Shown piece after piece: positions 33,481-45,339 of a stretch of DNA of 64,000 nucleotides. Position 1 is the first letter of the stretch. Each line of letters starts with the position of its first letter. Position numbers and translations under genes: made by a program. Origin of the DNA: Hyaloperonospora brassicae (Eukaryota > Oomycota > Peronosporomycetes > Peronosporales > Peronosporaceae); assembly GCA_947650285.1 (NCBI GenBank), contig CANTFL010000144.1:558001-622000 (forward strand). Reading direction: 5' to 3'. The notes under the pieces were generated by a model. It had not been told where the DNA came from and did not search any database. It was given only the letters and a program-made list of their open reading frames with translations.

Positions 33481-34576
33481 CACCACGATGAAAGAAGAGC
33501 AACAGTTGGTTCAAGAGAACTGCTCGAGCACGGACAATGAGCATGAGCGAGATCGATGGGATGCGGTAAAAATGGTGCGACGTCAAAAGTGAGCTTGAGG
33601 TGCGACAGCGTGTGGATTGTCTGCATTGTTAAGTGCCAGATGAACAAATGATCTTGACAGGAAGCAGGTAGTATAGGATTGACTACCTGCAGTTGCGATG
33701 ACAAGCTCGGAACAGACATGGTCTTTTTTTGACGAAGGTTGACACCCACCGGCACATGGAGTGACGATGACTGCGTACTCTGTGGCCTTTGCCCTAAGCG
33801 ACTTCCTGAACGCACCACTTGCGATACGATGACCTGTGCCTCGTTCAGCTCGTGGATGGTATACACGGCTGAATTTGTTCACCTCCCTCTGCAGCGCACC
33901 AGCGTCCAGGTGAAAGATCCACTACGTTGTTCACTACTGACCTTTCGAGACCGCAAAGGCCTTGGTGGAGACGTTCAAAAGCTGTTTGTACGATGCCGAT
34001 CGTCCTTGATAAGGCATCGCAGACCGCGTCAAGCGTCGTGAGAATGCAACACGGAGCTGTTGCACGCATCAACTGAATCGAAGAGGTGACCTAGTGAGGT
34101 CTTGGCTCTTGATCTTCTTGCCACTCGCAGAAAGCCATCGCGATCACAGCGAACGTAGCAGCTGAGCATGGAGCTGCCCAGTGCCGCCTTAGTAACTGCG
34201 CGACAAAACCGAGTCCGCCTCATCGAAAGTTACAGCACCGATGAACAGCTTTCTGTCTCCCTCTCCTCGTTGCCGAAATGCGGACATTTCGCCAACAGCG
34301 TCACGTCTGCAGTGCGTGTCGAGCGTGAAGTCCGTTTTTCGTCCCACTCACTCGTCAGTCGTAATCACAACCAAAACGTACTCAACGCAGACGCGAAACG
34401 AGCGGTCGGTCGCCAATGAGTTGGACCCAAACGAATATCGCCGAGCAGATGAGCTCTTAAGCGCATAAAACCGCTCCGTTTGTTATTGTTTTGGGAACAC
34501 AAAACGCATTGCGCCTCATAGCCATAGATAGAGTTGCAACGATACGCACGCACTCCATCGGACAGTCAACTGACTC

Positions 34577-34577
<1 letters not shown>
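33481..34577. other. Intergenic stretch before the START-like gene
   Basis: GC content rises here relative to the preceding DNA. Overlapping open frames on both strands (33480-33882 minus, 33739-34041 plus, 34168-34468 plus) show no family signature. It probably includes the upstream region of the gene at 34786. Confidence 0.3.
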
Positions 34578-34626
<49 letters not shown>

Positions 34627-34627
34627 T

Positions 34628-34666
<39 letters not shown>

Positions 34667-34740
34667 TGACTGACTGACTGACTGACTAACGAACTAACTG
34701 ACTAATTAACCTTGGCTGACTGGCTGACTGACTGACTGAC
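34578..34740. repeat. GACA/GACT microsatellite
   Basis: About 23 GACA units in two blocks (34578-34625 and 34630-34665) with one GACT interruption, then GACT and degenerate GACT/TAACT units to 34740. It lies 46 bp upstream of the START-like gene start. Confidence 0.95.
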
Positions 34741-34785
34741 TAACTGAAGCTCTGGACGGTCTCCTGCGTGGCGACACAGCACCAA

Positions 34786-36422
34786 ATGGTACTCACTGTA
34801 GGAGCAGACGACGATCGCGCTTTCCAAGTGACGCTGTCGTTCGTAAACGAGTGGGAGCTCGAGGGCGAAGAGGACGTGGGCAACGCAGTGGTTGCGTTAA
34901 AGACGAGGGCTATGTCGCCACGTGAAGGCACAGAGGCGATGGGATCCAGCGGCACTGATTCGTGCGTACCCATTGGGCTCACGACGGCATGTGGGGCGTC
35001 GCATGGCTACGCGCCAGCAATGACGTGTGGGGGAGACGGAGCGCATCGCGAAGAGAAAAAGAGGACACGACGACGGACGACAACAGAGATGCAGGAGCTG
35101 AAGAAGCTGTTGCGGGACACGGGGATCAGTCCGAACGTCCAGTGGCGAGACAGTCGACTCGAGCTTTCGTATCTTCACGAGAGCGTCGAGAAGCTTCAGC
35201 TCGAGCTGCAGGTTCTGCAGAGTCGATCGTGTCGACAAAAAGTAGCTGCGGGGTCGCCACGTGAACGTACAGGCGCTATGAAGGCCGTGCAAGAGATGCC
35301 GAGAGTGTGGGGTGACGTTTCGGCCCGACAGCACCGGCGACGCAAAGGGAGCGAGCGTGAAAACGCCCGTTTGAGACTGGCCGTGCAACAGCAGCAAGAG
35401 ACGGCGCAGTGGATGCAAAGCTTGGTGCAAAAGCGCGCGGGTCACTTGGTATGTACTTATTAGACTGTAGTAACCTCTGGAAGCTATGAGGGGATCGTCG
35501 ACACTAACTTGTCGCACACTATGCTACGCTCTGGTTGCAGATGAGCGAGTGCTCTTCTTTCATGGACTTGAACGCCCCGAAGCAACCGTTCGGCCGCATG
35601 CTAAGCTCTCCGTGCGATGACGCAGGCAACTTTTCGCTTTTGTTTCGTCACCTTGAGACGGCACGTCGCGAGATGGATGCCGTGTTTGCTTCCAACGGTC
35701 TGGCGAACATGGTGCTGACTCCGAGCGACGTACACCTTCGCGACGATGTTAAGGGCAAATACCTCGAAGCGTTCTCAAACAAGGTACTGCCCTTCGGGCT
35801 GCGCGCTGTGGCAGAAGCTACTTGGGACCACTTTAAGGGAGGGGAGAAACACTTGGGCAACGGCAATATCTACGAGAAGACAGCAAAGGTGGGAAGAAGA
35901 GGTGCTATCGTTGAGGGTGTTTTGAGATTTTGCTTGTAACGTGAGTATCTGTGTCTGCACTGCTGTTCCTGTCACCAGAGCCTTGAGGACCCGTACACGA
36001 TAATGGAAGAGTTTACAAAAGAGATGCACTCCAAGAACGCTCGAGCAGATATAAAGGCGCAACAGCTCGTTCGCCGCTACATGGAGCCCGGTCGAGACAT
36101 TATCATCTGGGTGTCGGTGGCAAAGCCCGCCGAGATTAAGCACAAGATGCTGCGTGGTCTTACTTACCATCTTCGGGGCTACGCCATGACGAAGCGCTCG
36201 CCGGCATCGACACCGGAACACGAGATCTCGCAGTTGCAGTGTGTCTCGCTCATCTCACTGGAACCAGAGGCTGAGGCCCTTCACGGCGCCGACACCGTGC
36301 GTGCTGTCACGAACTTTCTCATCGTGACTGCAGCTCAAAAGATGCAAGCCCATCAAGACTGCATCGAGAACGCCCTCGTGGACAAGCAACTGAGACGGCG
36401 AGGGATCATTACGTCCTCGTAA
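34786..36422 (+). CDS. Coiled-coil / START-like domain protein (oomycete M96-like family)
   Basis: Three exons: 34786-35448, 35541-35888, 35979-36422. Introns are 92 and 90 nt, both GT-AG; phases are 0 and 0, and the sum is 484 codons. ATG 34786 was preferred over the in-frame GTG at 34768. Residues about 95-220 hold a basic segment (E-K-K-R-T-R-R-R) followed by a coiled coil, reminiscent of a bZIP. Exons 2-3 resemble the START-like region of the large oomycete family often labelled M96 mating-specific protein: I-Y-E-K-T-A-K, R-R-Y-M-E-P-G-R, L-R-G-Y-A-M. Members vary widely and functions are mostly unknown; lipid binding is only suggested by the fold. Family confidence is moderate, exon model good. 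Confidence 0.65.
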
Positions 36423-36449
36423 GACGTGTGGCAGTCATGCACGCGACGG

Positions 36450-36995
36450 AAGAATTGACAGCGCGTCATTGATGACTTGTCGAGTCACTTCACCGAAAGA
36501 CATCTTCTTGGCTTGTTAGATGCGCATAAGAAGTACCTGCTTCGGCTGTATGACGCCGCGAGACACACACGCTCTCCTCCACAGGCGTGTACAGTGCAGT
36601 GAGGTCAATGGCGTCGATGGAGTGACCAGTCAGGTAATACCGAGTTGTCTTCAGAGCTCGGACTGAAGAGTGCGGAGATGCAACACGAACTTGTGGCCGA
36701 GAGCAGTATGGCCTCGTCCTTGCAGACAGCGACCAAGTCCGCCTAGAGGCGCTGTTCGTTGTGCAGAGCACGTGTTCGGAACAACGCACCAAGAAGAATG
36801 CGGCCAAGTTCATACCTTCTCGTACAATGACTCGGCGAAGATGTCTTTCAACGACAAATAAATGGCAGCTGTCTGGTCTACTTGATGCTCATCTTCAGTG
36901 CAGCTGATGTCGCACGAAGATACTGCAAAGGCGGCTGGAAGGACAACGGGAGATTTAGATACCACGTAAGGCCGGATCGACAATGTGGATCCCGT
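36450..36995 (+). pseudogene. Possible broken coding sequence
   Basis: A plus-strand frame from about 36462 reads I-D-D-L-S-S-H-F-T-E-R-H-L-L-G-L-L-D and continues helix-rich to a stop near 36600. Further helix-rich pieces follow in other frames (E-L-S-S-E-L-G-L-K-S-A-E-M near 36640, I-F-S-A-A-D-V-A-R near 36890). The pieces look like one disabled alpha-helical protein. No family is recognised. Confidence 0.25.
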
Positions 36996-37519
36996 GCACA
37001 ACAGCGATATCGCTTTCTCTCTCTCCGAGCAACGAGAAACATTGCAGCGATGGACAACTTGTCAAGACGCTACCGAAACACTTTCGTCACCAGGTCCAGT
37101 GCTTTGAGCGACGCGGCCGACATTGCAGAACGCGAACAAGTGGCAGAGGCAGTCGAACTTCAATGCCAAACCAACTCGCGTTGCTCCACTTTCGTCACGT
37201 CCGGCGACAAAAACGACGACGCGAAACGCACAGTACGAGAAGGAGGCAACAAGTGCAGTTCCGGTGTTTGTTGCACGCGAATCGCGTACGCTTTTTGTCG
37301 AGTTGAAGTCGCTCGCGTCTCGTGGACCCACATGTCCATCGAGTCCGTCCGTACCCATTGGCACACAATATCCACACAGCTGTTTACAGCGTCCTACGCG
37401 CCCGGCTATGCAATCCGTAGCCATGTCGCACCCAACAGCTGGTAATCGATTGGCGGAGCTGCTCGCCCCCCGTTTGTAGCCATCTCTAGGCCGCCTCGAG
37501 CACTCTGCGCGTCGCGCCA
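36996..37519. other. Upstream region of the importin-5 gene
   Basis: Open frames on both strands overlap and have no family signature. The start region of IPO5 is preceded by GC-rich sequence without a TATA box. No regulatory motif can be named with confidence. Confidence 0.35.
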
Positions 37520-40500
37520 ATGGACTTCCCGGCGCTCGTGGCCGCTCTCCTCAGCAGCGACACCGCCACGCGCACGCGCGCCGAAGCGTCCTACGAAGCG
37601 CTCAAAGCCGACCAGCCGCAGCTACTCGTGGTCCACCTCGTGCAGCTCCTGCGCGCTGCAGCTGCGCCAGAAACGCGCGCTTTTGCGTCGGTGCTACTGC
37701 GGCCACTGCTCGAAGTCAAGACCGGCGTCTACGCGCAGCTCGACGCGCCGACGCGGACGCTGCTCAAGACGCAGCTGCTGAAGACCGTAGCGACCGAACC
37801 CGTGGCGCACATTCGCCGCAAACTCGGCCATTTGATCGCGGAGCTCGCCGCGGTGGCGGACAAGTACGAGCACACGTGGCCAGAGCTGCTGCCCGCTGTG
37901 TCCGTGCTGACGACCAATGGAGACGCCCAGCTGCGGGTCACGGCCATGGACGTGCTGGCCAAGCTGGCTGAGTACGTGGGGGACCTCCTCGCGCCACACC
38001 GAACGAGCTTCCGCACGCTGTTTGCCACGACGCTGAATGATAGTAACGGAGACGTGCAGATTGCTAGTGTCAAGGCCGCGTCTGCGTTCTTGCTCACGCT
38101 CGACGATACGCAGGAGTTGATGGCGTTTGCGGGTCTCGTGCCTCACATGCTGCGCATTATGGAAGCGCTGGTGCAAGCAGGCGATCAAGTGGCACTCCGT
38201 GAAGTGCTGTCGGTGCTCGTGCAGCTTACTGAAGTGCACCCCAAGTTCTTCCGTGACGCTCTGAACGACGTGGCCCGTGCAATGATCGTCGTGTGCTCGT
38301 CGCAGGAGCTCGAATCCGAGACGCGTGAACTTGCGCTCGAGTTCCTCATCTCGTTGTGTGAGAACGCTGGCGGGATGGTGCGCAAGTCGCAGTTCATTGT
38401 CACGAACGTCGTGCCACTGGTCATTCAGTTGATGTGCGAAGTCGACGAAGACGAAACGTGGGCGCAGAGCTTCGACGATCCAGAGACGTTTGCTGAAGCC
38501 CACGACGACGACAATGCGATCAGCGATGCGGGTGCTGCTGCTATTGACCGTCTGAGTACAGCTCTAGGGGGCAACGCTGTGCTTCCTGTGGCGATCCCGG
38601 TCATCAAAGCTTTTGTGGGCGATGCCGACTGGCGAAAACGCCGTGCCGGTCTGTACGCGATCTGTCTCCTAGGAGAAGGTGCCAAGACGCTCATGACGCG
38701 TGAACTTGACAATGTGGTGGCAATGGTGTTGCCGTATCTGAACGACCAGCACGCGCGAGTGCAATATGCTGCACTGCACAGCATTGGACAGCTTGCTGAA
38801 GACTTTGGCGAAGTGGAGAAGGGCAAGAACTTCCAGGCTAGATTCCACGCTGTGATCATGCCGGCGTTGACAGCGCTGGTTCAAGGCGAGCAACTTGTGC
38901 TGCGCACGCGTGCGCTGGCGGCTAGCGTGATTATCAACTTTTGCAACACGAACGTGTGCAAGACCAAGTACGTGGTGCCTTACAGCCAGGCTCTGCTGGA
39001 AGCTCTCTTCAATATGATGCGCTCGTGCCCGCGGCAAGTGCAGGAACAGGCTATCACGGCCGTTGCAAGTGTTGCAAAAGTGATTGGGGACGAGTTCCTC
39101 CGTTTCTACGACATTTTCATTCCGCTTGCCAAGGAAGTGCTGACGAATGCTCACGGCAAAAAGTACGCTCTCCTCCGTGGCAAGTCGATGGAGTCGATTG
39201 CGCTCATCGGTCAGGCGGTGGGCAAAGAGCGCTTCGTGAACGACGCCAAGGAGATCATGGAAATCCTAGTGCGTGTGCAGTCGAGCGAGGAACTGGAAGG
39301 TCCAGAAGTGCAGTACGTGGCGCAGTCGTGTGCGCGTATCGGCAGTATCTTGAAAGAAGACTTTGTCCCGTACTTGCCGTACGTGATCCCGCCGCTCATT
39401 CGGCAGGCACAGACCCAGCCGGACATTCAATTGTTTGACGTCGCGGATGACCATGAAGATGAGGACGGCGTGACTGTCGATGGCAAAGACACTATGACGC
39501 TCGATATCCGTGGCGTGGGCAAGAAGCGTCTGGAGATCAACACGAGTGCTCTGGAGGAAAAGACCAATGCCTGCAACATGCTGTACCAGTCAGCACTTGA
39601 CCTCGAAGGACTGTTCTACCCCTACGTGGCCGAAGTCGCGCAGGTGATGATCCCGCTGCTTGATTTTGAGTACGTTGCGGACATCCGCATCGTGAGCAGC
39701 TTGACCATGGCCAAGCTGCTAAAGTGCGCGGTCAACGGCACGCTCCATTTCGGCCACGGTGCCATGGCCCCGACGTTCCCGCAGCAGCTTTTCGAGCAGT
39801 TTTTCGATCCCATGTTAAACAGTTTGCAGACCGAAGACGAGCTCGAGTGCTTGAGCGCTTTTGCAGAGGCCATGTCTGCGGTTTTCGAAGCGTGCAAGGA
39901 AAGTCAAGACATGGGGTTCCAGGTTGGCGTTCCTCTCGATCATGTCTCGCGCGTGGTCGAAGTCCTGAAGACCGTAGCGTCCAACAGTGCCCAGCGCCTG
40001 ATGGTGCAGCACGAGGCAAACCAACAAGATGAAGACTACGACGCGGAAGCTGCTCTGCAACAGAGCGAGAACGACGAGCTGGAAGAAGGTGTCTTCCGCT
40101 CGATGGTCGACTCAATTGGCTGGATGGTCAAGCTCCACAAGGACGCCTTTTTTCCCGTGTTCAAGACTCACCTTTTGTCGTTCGTGACGCCGCTGCTGGA
40201 GCAGCAGACTGTGCCGATGGTGCGTGGCCAAGCTATCTGCATGATCGACGACATCATTGAGCACTGCGGCGATTCCGCGCAGGAGCTGCTTCCGCTGTTT
40301 CTGAACCACCTCGTTCAGGGCCTCGAGGACCCGAGTCCGTCTGTTGTTCAGGCAGCTGCGTACGGCATTGGTGTCAGTGCCGAGAAGTGCGGCGCTGCGT
40401 TTGATCCGTTCTGCCAAAACGCGCTCGAGAAGATGGTGCACTTGATCAATGCCTCGACGGACACAGACGACGACGAAGTGCGTGCAGCGCGTGACAATGC

Positions 40501-41036
40501 GATCAGTGCCGTGGCCAAAATCTGTCTGGCTCGTGAAGGGGCAGTGGATGCAGCCAATATGTGGCCGACGTGGCTCAGCTGGCTCCCTCTTCGGACCGAT
40601 GTGCTCGAAGCTCAGGACGTACATGCTCGTCTCGTGTCCTTGGTGAACAGCGGCAATCGCCACGTGCTTGGCGCTGACTATGCTAATCTCGCTCAGATTC
40701 TAAAGGTGTTTGCCTCAGCTTTGGGTACGTTCACGTGGCGCGTTGTCTATTGCTCGAGAAGTCGAAGTGCTCTTCCAAGTTACGGCGTATGTGGATGTGA
40801 CTGTGGATGTGTGTGTGTGTGTGTGTGTGTACTTTTGCTGTTTGTTGCTAGCGTTTGACCTGATGGCGGCCGAAGATGCTGCAGACGACGAAGAAGTGGT
40901 CACGATATCGGAAACGACAAAGGCACAGCTTCGTGAGCTGCTCGCAAAGTTGCAGTCTCAGTTGCCTGGTCCCGTGGTGCAGAACGCCTGGGCAAAGCTC
41001 AGTGGTGACGAGCAGTTGGCGCTGTCTCAGCTGTGA
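37520..41036 (+). CDS. IPO5: Importin-5 / karyopherin beta-3 (Kap121-like)
   Basis: Nuclear import receptor of the importin-beta superfamily. It carries ribosomal and other proteins through nuclear pores and releases them on Ran-GTP. Two exons: 37520-40724 and 40852-41036; the 127-nt intron (phase 1) contains a GT repeat. The protein is 1129 aa, close to the ~1100 aa of human IPO5. The chain is a continuous array of HEAT repeats, for example D-W-R-K-R-R-A-G-L near residue 370 and D-L-E-G-L-F-Y-P-Y-V near 695. Acidic insertions (D-E-D-E, D-H-E-D-E-D-G) correspond to the acidic loops of the family. Unspliced reading gives a false Cys/Val-rich tail from the GT repeat. Convergent with FIS1, 412 bp between stop codons. 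Confidence 0.95.
40800..40830. repeat. GT microsatellite in the IPO5 intron
   Basis: A run of about twelve GT dinucleotides lies between the 5' splice site at 40725 and the 3' splice site at 40851. It would be transcribed but removed by splicing. Confidence 0.9.
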
Positions 41037-41447
41037 GGCGTCGAGAGCTAAATCGGAACTGATGATTGAGATGACGTTGGACGTGTTGATAGAGAGAAAG
41101 AGAGAGCGAGAGACGTGGGAACAATTGGATGGAGACTGGAACGACAATGGATTGATTGATGAATGGGCACTTACCTGGTCACGCGTTTAAGCTTGTGGAT
41201 ATTGCAGAGTTTGCAAGAAACGACGAGTAGAGACTGCACTCGCCGTAACGTTATCGTGTTGCTCGGCACGCTATCGTACTTGAAGTTGACTCACCTTGGT
41301 ACCAGTCGTCGCTGAAAGCTGGATTACTATGCAGCTCCTTATGACATAAGCACGACACTAGGCTTATGCGTGTTTGTCAATTTTGCGTCCTTGGAACTTG
41401 CATAGCGAAGAGCTACATCAGTTGCTGGACCTCACCGGGACAATGGC

Positions 41448-42142
41448 TTATCGCTTGAGTAGAAACTTCAGTGCCAGTCCCGCCATAACCACTGCGCCAA
41501 AGATGCTCACGCCGACGACCCCGTCTTCTGCTCACAGTATCACCACAGCGCTTCGAGTCAACTTTGACACTCAACACCAACGTCACTCACTCGAATGCAG
41601 ACGACAAACCTTTTGCGACGACCTCCTTGATCCTCTTGTGCAGTAACAAAGCCTTCATGTGAGATGGCTCCACGCGAAGCAGGCGTTCACAGTAACTCCG
41701 ACTTGCACGATACTCGCCCAGTCCGCATAGCGTTAGAGCGATCCAGTACAGACTGTCCTTGGGGGCATAGCTCTGGTCCAGGAGATCTGACGACACCCGC
41801 ACTGGATTAGCCCAAACCACCGTCTCTCTATCCTGTATTGCCGGGGTACACTGTACCTTCCAGTAACCCGATTGCACGGTATTTGTCGTCGCGCTTGCGG
41901 CTTTTCGCCAGTGCAATGGCGTACCGCAACTTGACCTTTTTTCGTCCACAGAGGCGATACAAATGGTATCAGAAATAGTCGCTGTTTGGTCCGCCAGGAT
42001 CAGATACAACGAACGACAACTTCCGTGCCTGAGGTGATGGCTGCTCCTTCTCTTGCTCTGCGAGGTAGTCTTCGCGCGCGGCTGCCAGTTCTTCAGGCGA
42101 GAACCATTCTGCGTCTGCCGATTTGGCGCCCTTTGCCGACAT
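41448..42142 (-). CDS. FIS1: Mitochondrial fission 1 protein (tail-anchored TPR adaptor)
   Basis: Four exons on the minus strand: 42142-42011, 41929-41857, 41786-41610, 41527-41448. Introns of 81, 70 and 82 nt are GT-AG, and phases 0, 1, 1 fit. The product is 153 aa; human FIS1 is 152. FIS1 sits on the outer membranes of mitochondria and peroxisomes and recruits fission machinery. Seen: TPR-like helices with Y-A-I-A-L-A-K-S, L-Y-W-I-A-L-T-L-C-G-L-G-E-Y and C-E-R-L-L-R-V-E-P, then a C-terminal membrane anchor starting D-G-V-V-G-V-S-I-F-G and ending F-L-L-K-R, the usual short basic tail. The acceptor of exon 3 at 41787 was chosen because the alternative would give a 31-nt intron. Only 94 bp separate its start from the TLC gene's stop. 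Confidence 0.85.
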
Positions 42143-42236
42143 ATTCGCGTGCTCTTACCTGCTTTCTGCGAGTGAACAAGTCGAAGAACGATGCACTGAT
42201 TTGGGCAGACCTAATTTAGGTCGAGCGTATTTGTTG

Positions 42237-43361
42237 TCAGCAGCTGTGTGCGTTCGATACTGCATAGTCCTTTCGATACGCTTTAGAGACGTCATAGAAA
42301 AGCTGCAGAAACGTCCATCGTGAGTCGTCATCGTCAACTGAAGGTGCCCCGCGATCGTTTCGATCACCAGACGTACCTGAGCGTTCAGTAGATTGATGAA
42401 CACAATGCCGCCGAATGCCATCGTCCAATGCAGCTGCACCAAAGACAAGAGACGGCATGCAATTGAATTGTCCCCTTGAGAACAAAAGCGTCACAATGCA
42501 GAGCAGAGCCGAGAACCGCACCTGCCGAGCAAAGAGACTTCGCGCTTGGTAAGTCAGCACGGCCACGAAGACGTGGAGCGGAAGCCGTGCGAGGGCAAAG
42601 AATACCCACTGAGCGCGCCAGACCCACCGTAGAAAGCGAGAGTACCGTGCAGAGTAGTTGCTCATTGTCAAGAGCTTTCGACTGTGCAGGAAGACCGAGT
42701 GCAGCTCGCAGACAAGCGCAAGTGACAGCAATGGCACGCCGACTGTCTTGGAGAGCGCTGACGTGTAGCAAACGAGCACGACGACGTGGTGGAACACAAT
42801 GTCCGGCGACTTGACGTAGAGCCCATTCAGCACGTAGTCCCACAGATCGTATGCAAAGTACCCTGCAACCAACAAACGACCATCGTAACGTGAGCGATGC
42901 ATCGATCGACAATCGAAGCGACACAGCACAACCAGTCGAGATAGCCGTCGTGATGAACTCGCTCCTCGTGGCGGCGTTGACGTAATCGCTATGCAGCGAA
43001 TGCGACGTGAGCAGTGTCGATGTCGCCAGCAACGACGTCAGCACCGAGTGCAGCAGCGACACGGCCGTGTTGCAGTACAGTAGCTGAGCAGATGGCGACA
43101 GCGCAGGAAAGACTTTGACTCTCGCCAGTGCCACCGGTGCGGTCATGACCCGAGCGAGTGCAAACCCCTGCGGCACAAAGTGATAGTCCACTGCAGCATG
43201 AACAACAGAGCGTACGAAGAAGAGACACAAGCGCGAGAGGCGTCAAGTCGTACCATAAACGAGGCCACGACTACCCACAGTCGTGGATCGCTGTACAGCT
43301 GGTACCCCACACAGAGAAACAAGCAGAACCGTTGCACAGGTTGTATTGAGGATCGGTACAT
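42237..43361 (-). CDS. TLC (TRAM/LAG1/CLN8) domain membrane protein
   Basis: Five exons on the minus strand: 43361-43254, 43167-42933, 42862-42495, 42433-42377, 42302-42237. Introns are 86, 70, 61 and 74 nt, all GT-AG, and phases fit for a 277-aa product. Several hydrophobic segments are visible, including C-L-F-L-C-V-G-Y-Q-L-Y near the N-terminus and W-T-M-A-F-G-G-I-V-F near the end. TLC hallmarks are G-Y-F-A-Y-D-L-W-D, F-H-H-V-V-V-L, E-L-H-S-V-F-L-H-S-R-K-L. Size and motifs suit the TLCD-type proteins implicated in membrane lipid composition rather than ceramide synthase, whose Lag1p motif has H-H-x-x-T with two further conserved Asp. The N-terminal exon is least certain; an upstream hydrophobic frame (ending near 43395) could belong to a longer form. 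Confidence 0.75.
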
Positions 43362-44249
43362 GCTCCAGACTGTCCGTATCAGTTGAAGAAGGGGTCGAAA
43401 CGTACCATGACCACGCACAAGCTGACCCACATCACGACGAGTGCTTTGGTGCACATTATCACTGCGCTCCGACGGGTTTGCGAGACTGGCGACGGGGGAC
43501 GTGACGCAGAGCGGCTCTCTGGATCGATCGATGATGGCGTTCCTGGACAGTATGGCGCTCGTCGCGCGTGACTACCACCAATGACAGACCGGACAATGCC
43601 GTTTTGACCAATCAAAACGTACCATTGCGGTTCGCACAATGCGTGGGGCACTGCTGATTACGCAACGCTCGGCATCCTTTGCTTTGAGTGTCACGATCGC
43701 CACGTACGATTTAGAAGTTGCTAAACGACGTTTGCAACGCCGCGCACTTTTTGCAGCGCGTCACGGCATTGAAGCAATTATACCGTGTTGCAAAAACGCA
43801 AAACATTGTTCGACTCGGGCCACACCGTTGCACAACCGCAAGACAGAAAAAGCAATTTTTAAGCGGTAATTTAACAAATTAATGACTCGGCCACGCGTTG
43901 GCGCCGAGTCGGTGGTGGTGATGGGTCATGCAAATCTTGAAGCGACGTAGGAAGAACAGGTACAGTATCAAATGTTGCGGGCTGCAAGTGATAACAGGGC
44001 TGCCGTCCGCCCGTCAAGACGGCAGTCATTCACACGCACATCTTCTCACTTGCGGCCAGCAGCGAGAAAAGGCTCGTCGGCAGCACCCGCGCCAGTGCCA
44101 GTCGCGCCCAAGAAAAGTCCTTCTTGCTTGTGCCTTGTAGCGACTGCTCATGCGGCGCTCGTTCCCTCTCTCTCTTCGCCGTGTGCTCGTGGTCGTCGGA
44201 TAAATTATAGTCATGCTGGAAGATGATGATGGAGACAAACCCTCGCGCA
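43362..44249. other. Spacer between the TLC and CCCH zinc-finger genes
   Basis: Holds the upstream region of the TLC gene and the 3' flank of the CCCH gene. A run of A/T-rich sequence at 43840-43885 may be untranslated. No gene recognised. Confidence 0.35.
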
Positions 44250-45062
44250 CTACGCATCTTCGCGACAGATGCGCTGGAAGATCGTCAGACGGGAGAACTT
44301 GGACGTTACAGACTCAGTGCTGCTCGAGGAACGGGGCGACAACGCGCTCAATGCGTCCGCACTGCTGCTGCTGGTGATACTGCTGCGCTGGTCGCAGCAG
44401 CTCAGGTCGCTGCTCGGGAACGCGTAGTGGCGGAACGGGTCGTAGCTCAAGTACGAGTCAAACTCGGGCTGGGACGACGACGACGCCGTGAGGCATGAGA
44501 GCGGGGCGAGCGACATGGACTGGTGGAAGCCGCTGAATGGCTGCGACAGGTCGATCGGCTCCAGTGCACTGCCGTACGGGTTCACGAGCAGGTCCCCGTG
44601 TGACGGCATGGCCTCCAGCTCGTCCGACTCGCTCTCAGTGCTCGACAGGTCGCTGCTGCCGTAGTTGACAAAGCGCTGGTCCTCTTCGCCAGGGTACCGC
44701 GTGTGGATGAAGCGGCAGCGCGAGCCGTACATGCACTTGCCCGTGGACAAGAAGGCCTTGCACCGAGTGGTCTTGTACTTGGGGTGGCGCAGCACTCCCC
44801 GCAGCTCGTCTTCGCCGTGGGCGAACTGGCACTTGGGGCCGTAGCGGCAGCTCCCGTTCTCCGTGTAGTGCTTGCACAGCTCCGTCTTGTAGAGGTTGTT
44901 GCGGGCCGTCTGTGGCAGCCGTCCGCAGTCCACAATGTCGCCGTTCGCCAGCACGTGCATCCGGTTCGCGTTGTTGTAGCTCGACGTGTCCATGGATTCC
45001 ATGTCAGTGGTAGTAGTAGTAGTGGCCATTGTCGTCGCGCTGCTTGTGGTCGTCATCCGCAT
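44250..45062 (-). CDS. TTP-like tandem CCCH zinc finger RNA-binding protein
   Basis: Single exon, 270 aa, ATG at 45062. Two C-x8-C-x5-C-x3-H fingers at residues 63-82 and 101-120, each preceded by Y-K-T-E-L-C or Y-K-T-T-R-C and separated by 18 residues. This is exactly the spacing of the tristetraprolin (ZFP36) family, which binds AU-rich elements in 3' UTRs and speeds deadenylation. The rest is Ser/Thr-rich, low complexity. The last 13 residues, [13 protein letters not shown], resemble the C-terminal NOT1-binding motif of animal TTP (R-L-P-I-F-N-R-I-S). The 5' flank holds an 81-bp GA/CT tract 69 bp before the ATG. It may act with CCR4-NOT in the cytoplasm; targets unknown. Confidence 0.9.
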   Translation of the reverse strand: MRMTTTSSATTMATTTTTTDMESMDTSSYNNANRMHVLANGDIVDCGRLPQTARNNLYKTELCKHYTENGSCRYGPKCQFAHGEDELRGVLRHPKYKTTRCKAFLSTGKCMYGSRCRFIHTRYPGEEDQRFVNYGSSDLSSTESESDELEAMPSHGDLLVNPYGSALEPIDLSQPFSGFHQSMSLAPLSCLTASSSSQPEFDSYLSYDPFRHYAFPSSDLSCCDQRSSITSSSSADALSALSPRSSSSTESVTSKFSRLTIFQRICREDA

Positions 45063-45128
45063 GTTCGAAGTGTGCGACTGGAACAGGTTGCGCTCGTGCT
45101 AGAGACGAATGGACAATGGATTACTGAG

Positions 45129-45130
<2 letters not shown>

Positions 45131-45211
<81 letters not shown>
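45131..45211. repeat. GA (CT on minus strand) microsatellite
   Basis: About 40 uninterrupted GA units immediately upstream of the CCCH zinc-finger gene. Read on the gene's strand it is a pure CT tract, likely in its leader or promoter. Confidence 0.98.
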
Positions 45212-45217
<6 letters not shown>

Positions 45218-45339
45218 TCGCCTCACGCAGGTGAATGAATGAGCTGAGCGGTGTAGCAGACGGCGAGTCAAAGACAAACTGACGGGCAGTCTCCACGACG
45301 AGAGCAGAGCGAATTGTGTTGTGACGTCCGTCGTTTGGG

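Noticed and set aside
37694..38503. 269-codon minus-strand frame inside IPO5
   Set aside because: It is antisense to a strongly conserved HEAT-repeat protein and arises from GC-rich codon usage.
40725..40858. Cys/Val-rich C-terminal tail on IPO5
   Set aside because: It is read-through of the intron's GT repeat; splicing to 40852 restores a normal family C-terminus.
41826..41856. Alternative 31-nt intron in FIS1
   Set aside because: Too short for splicing and would insert 13 residues into the helical repeat; the 70-nt intron to 41787 keeps phase and family length.
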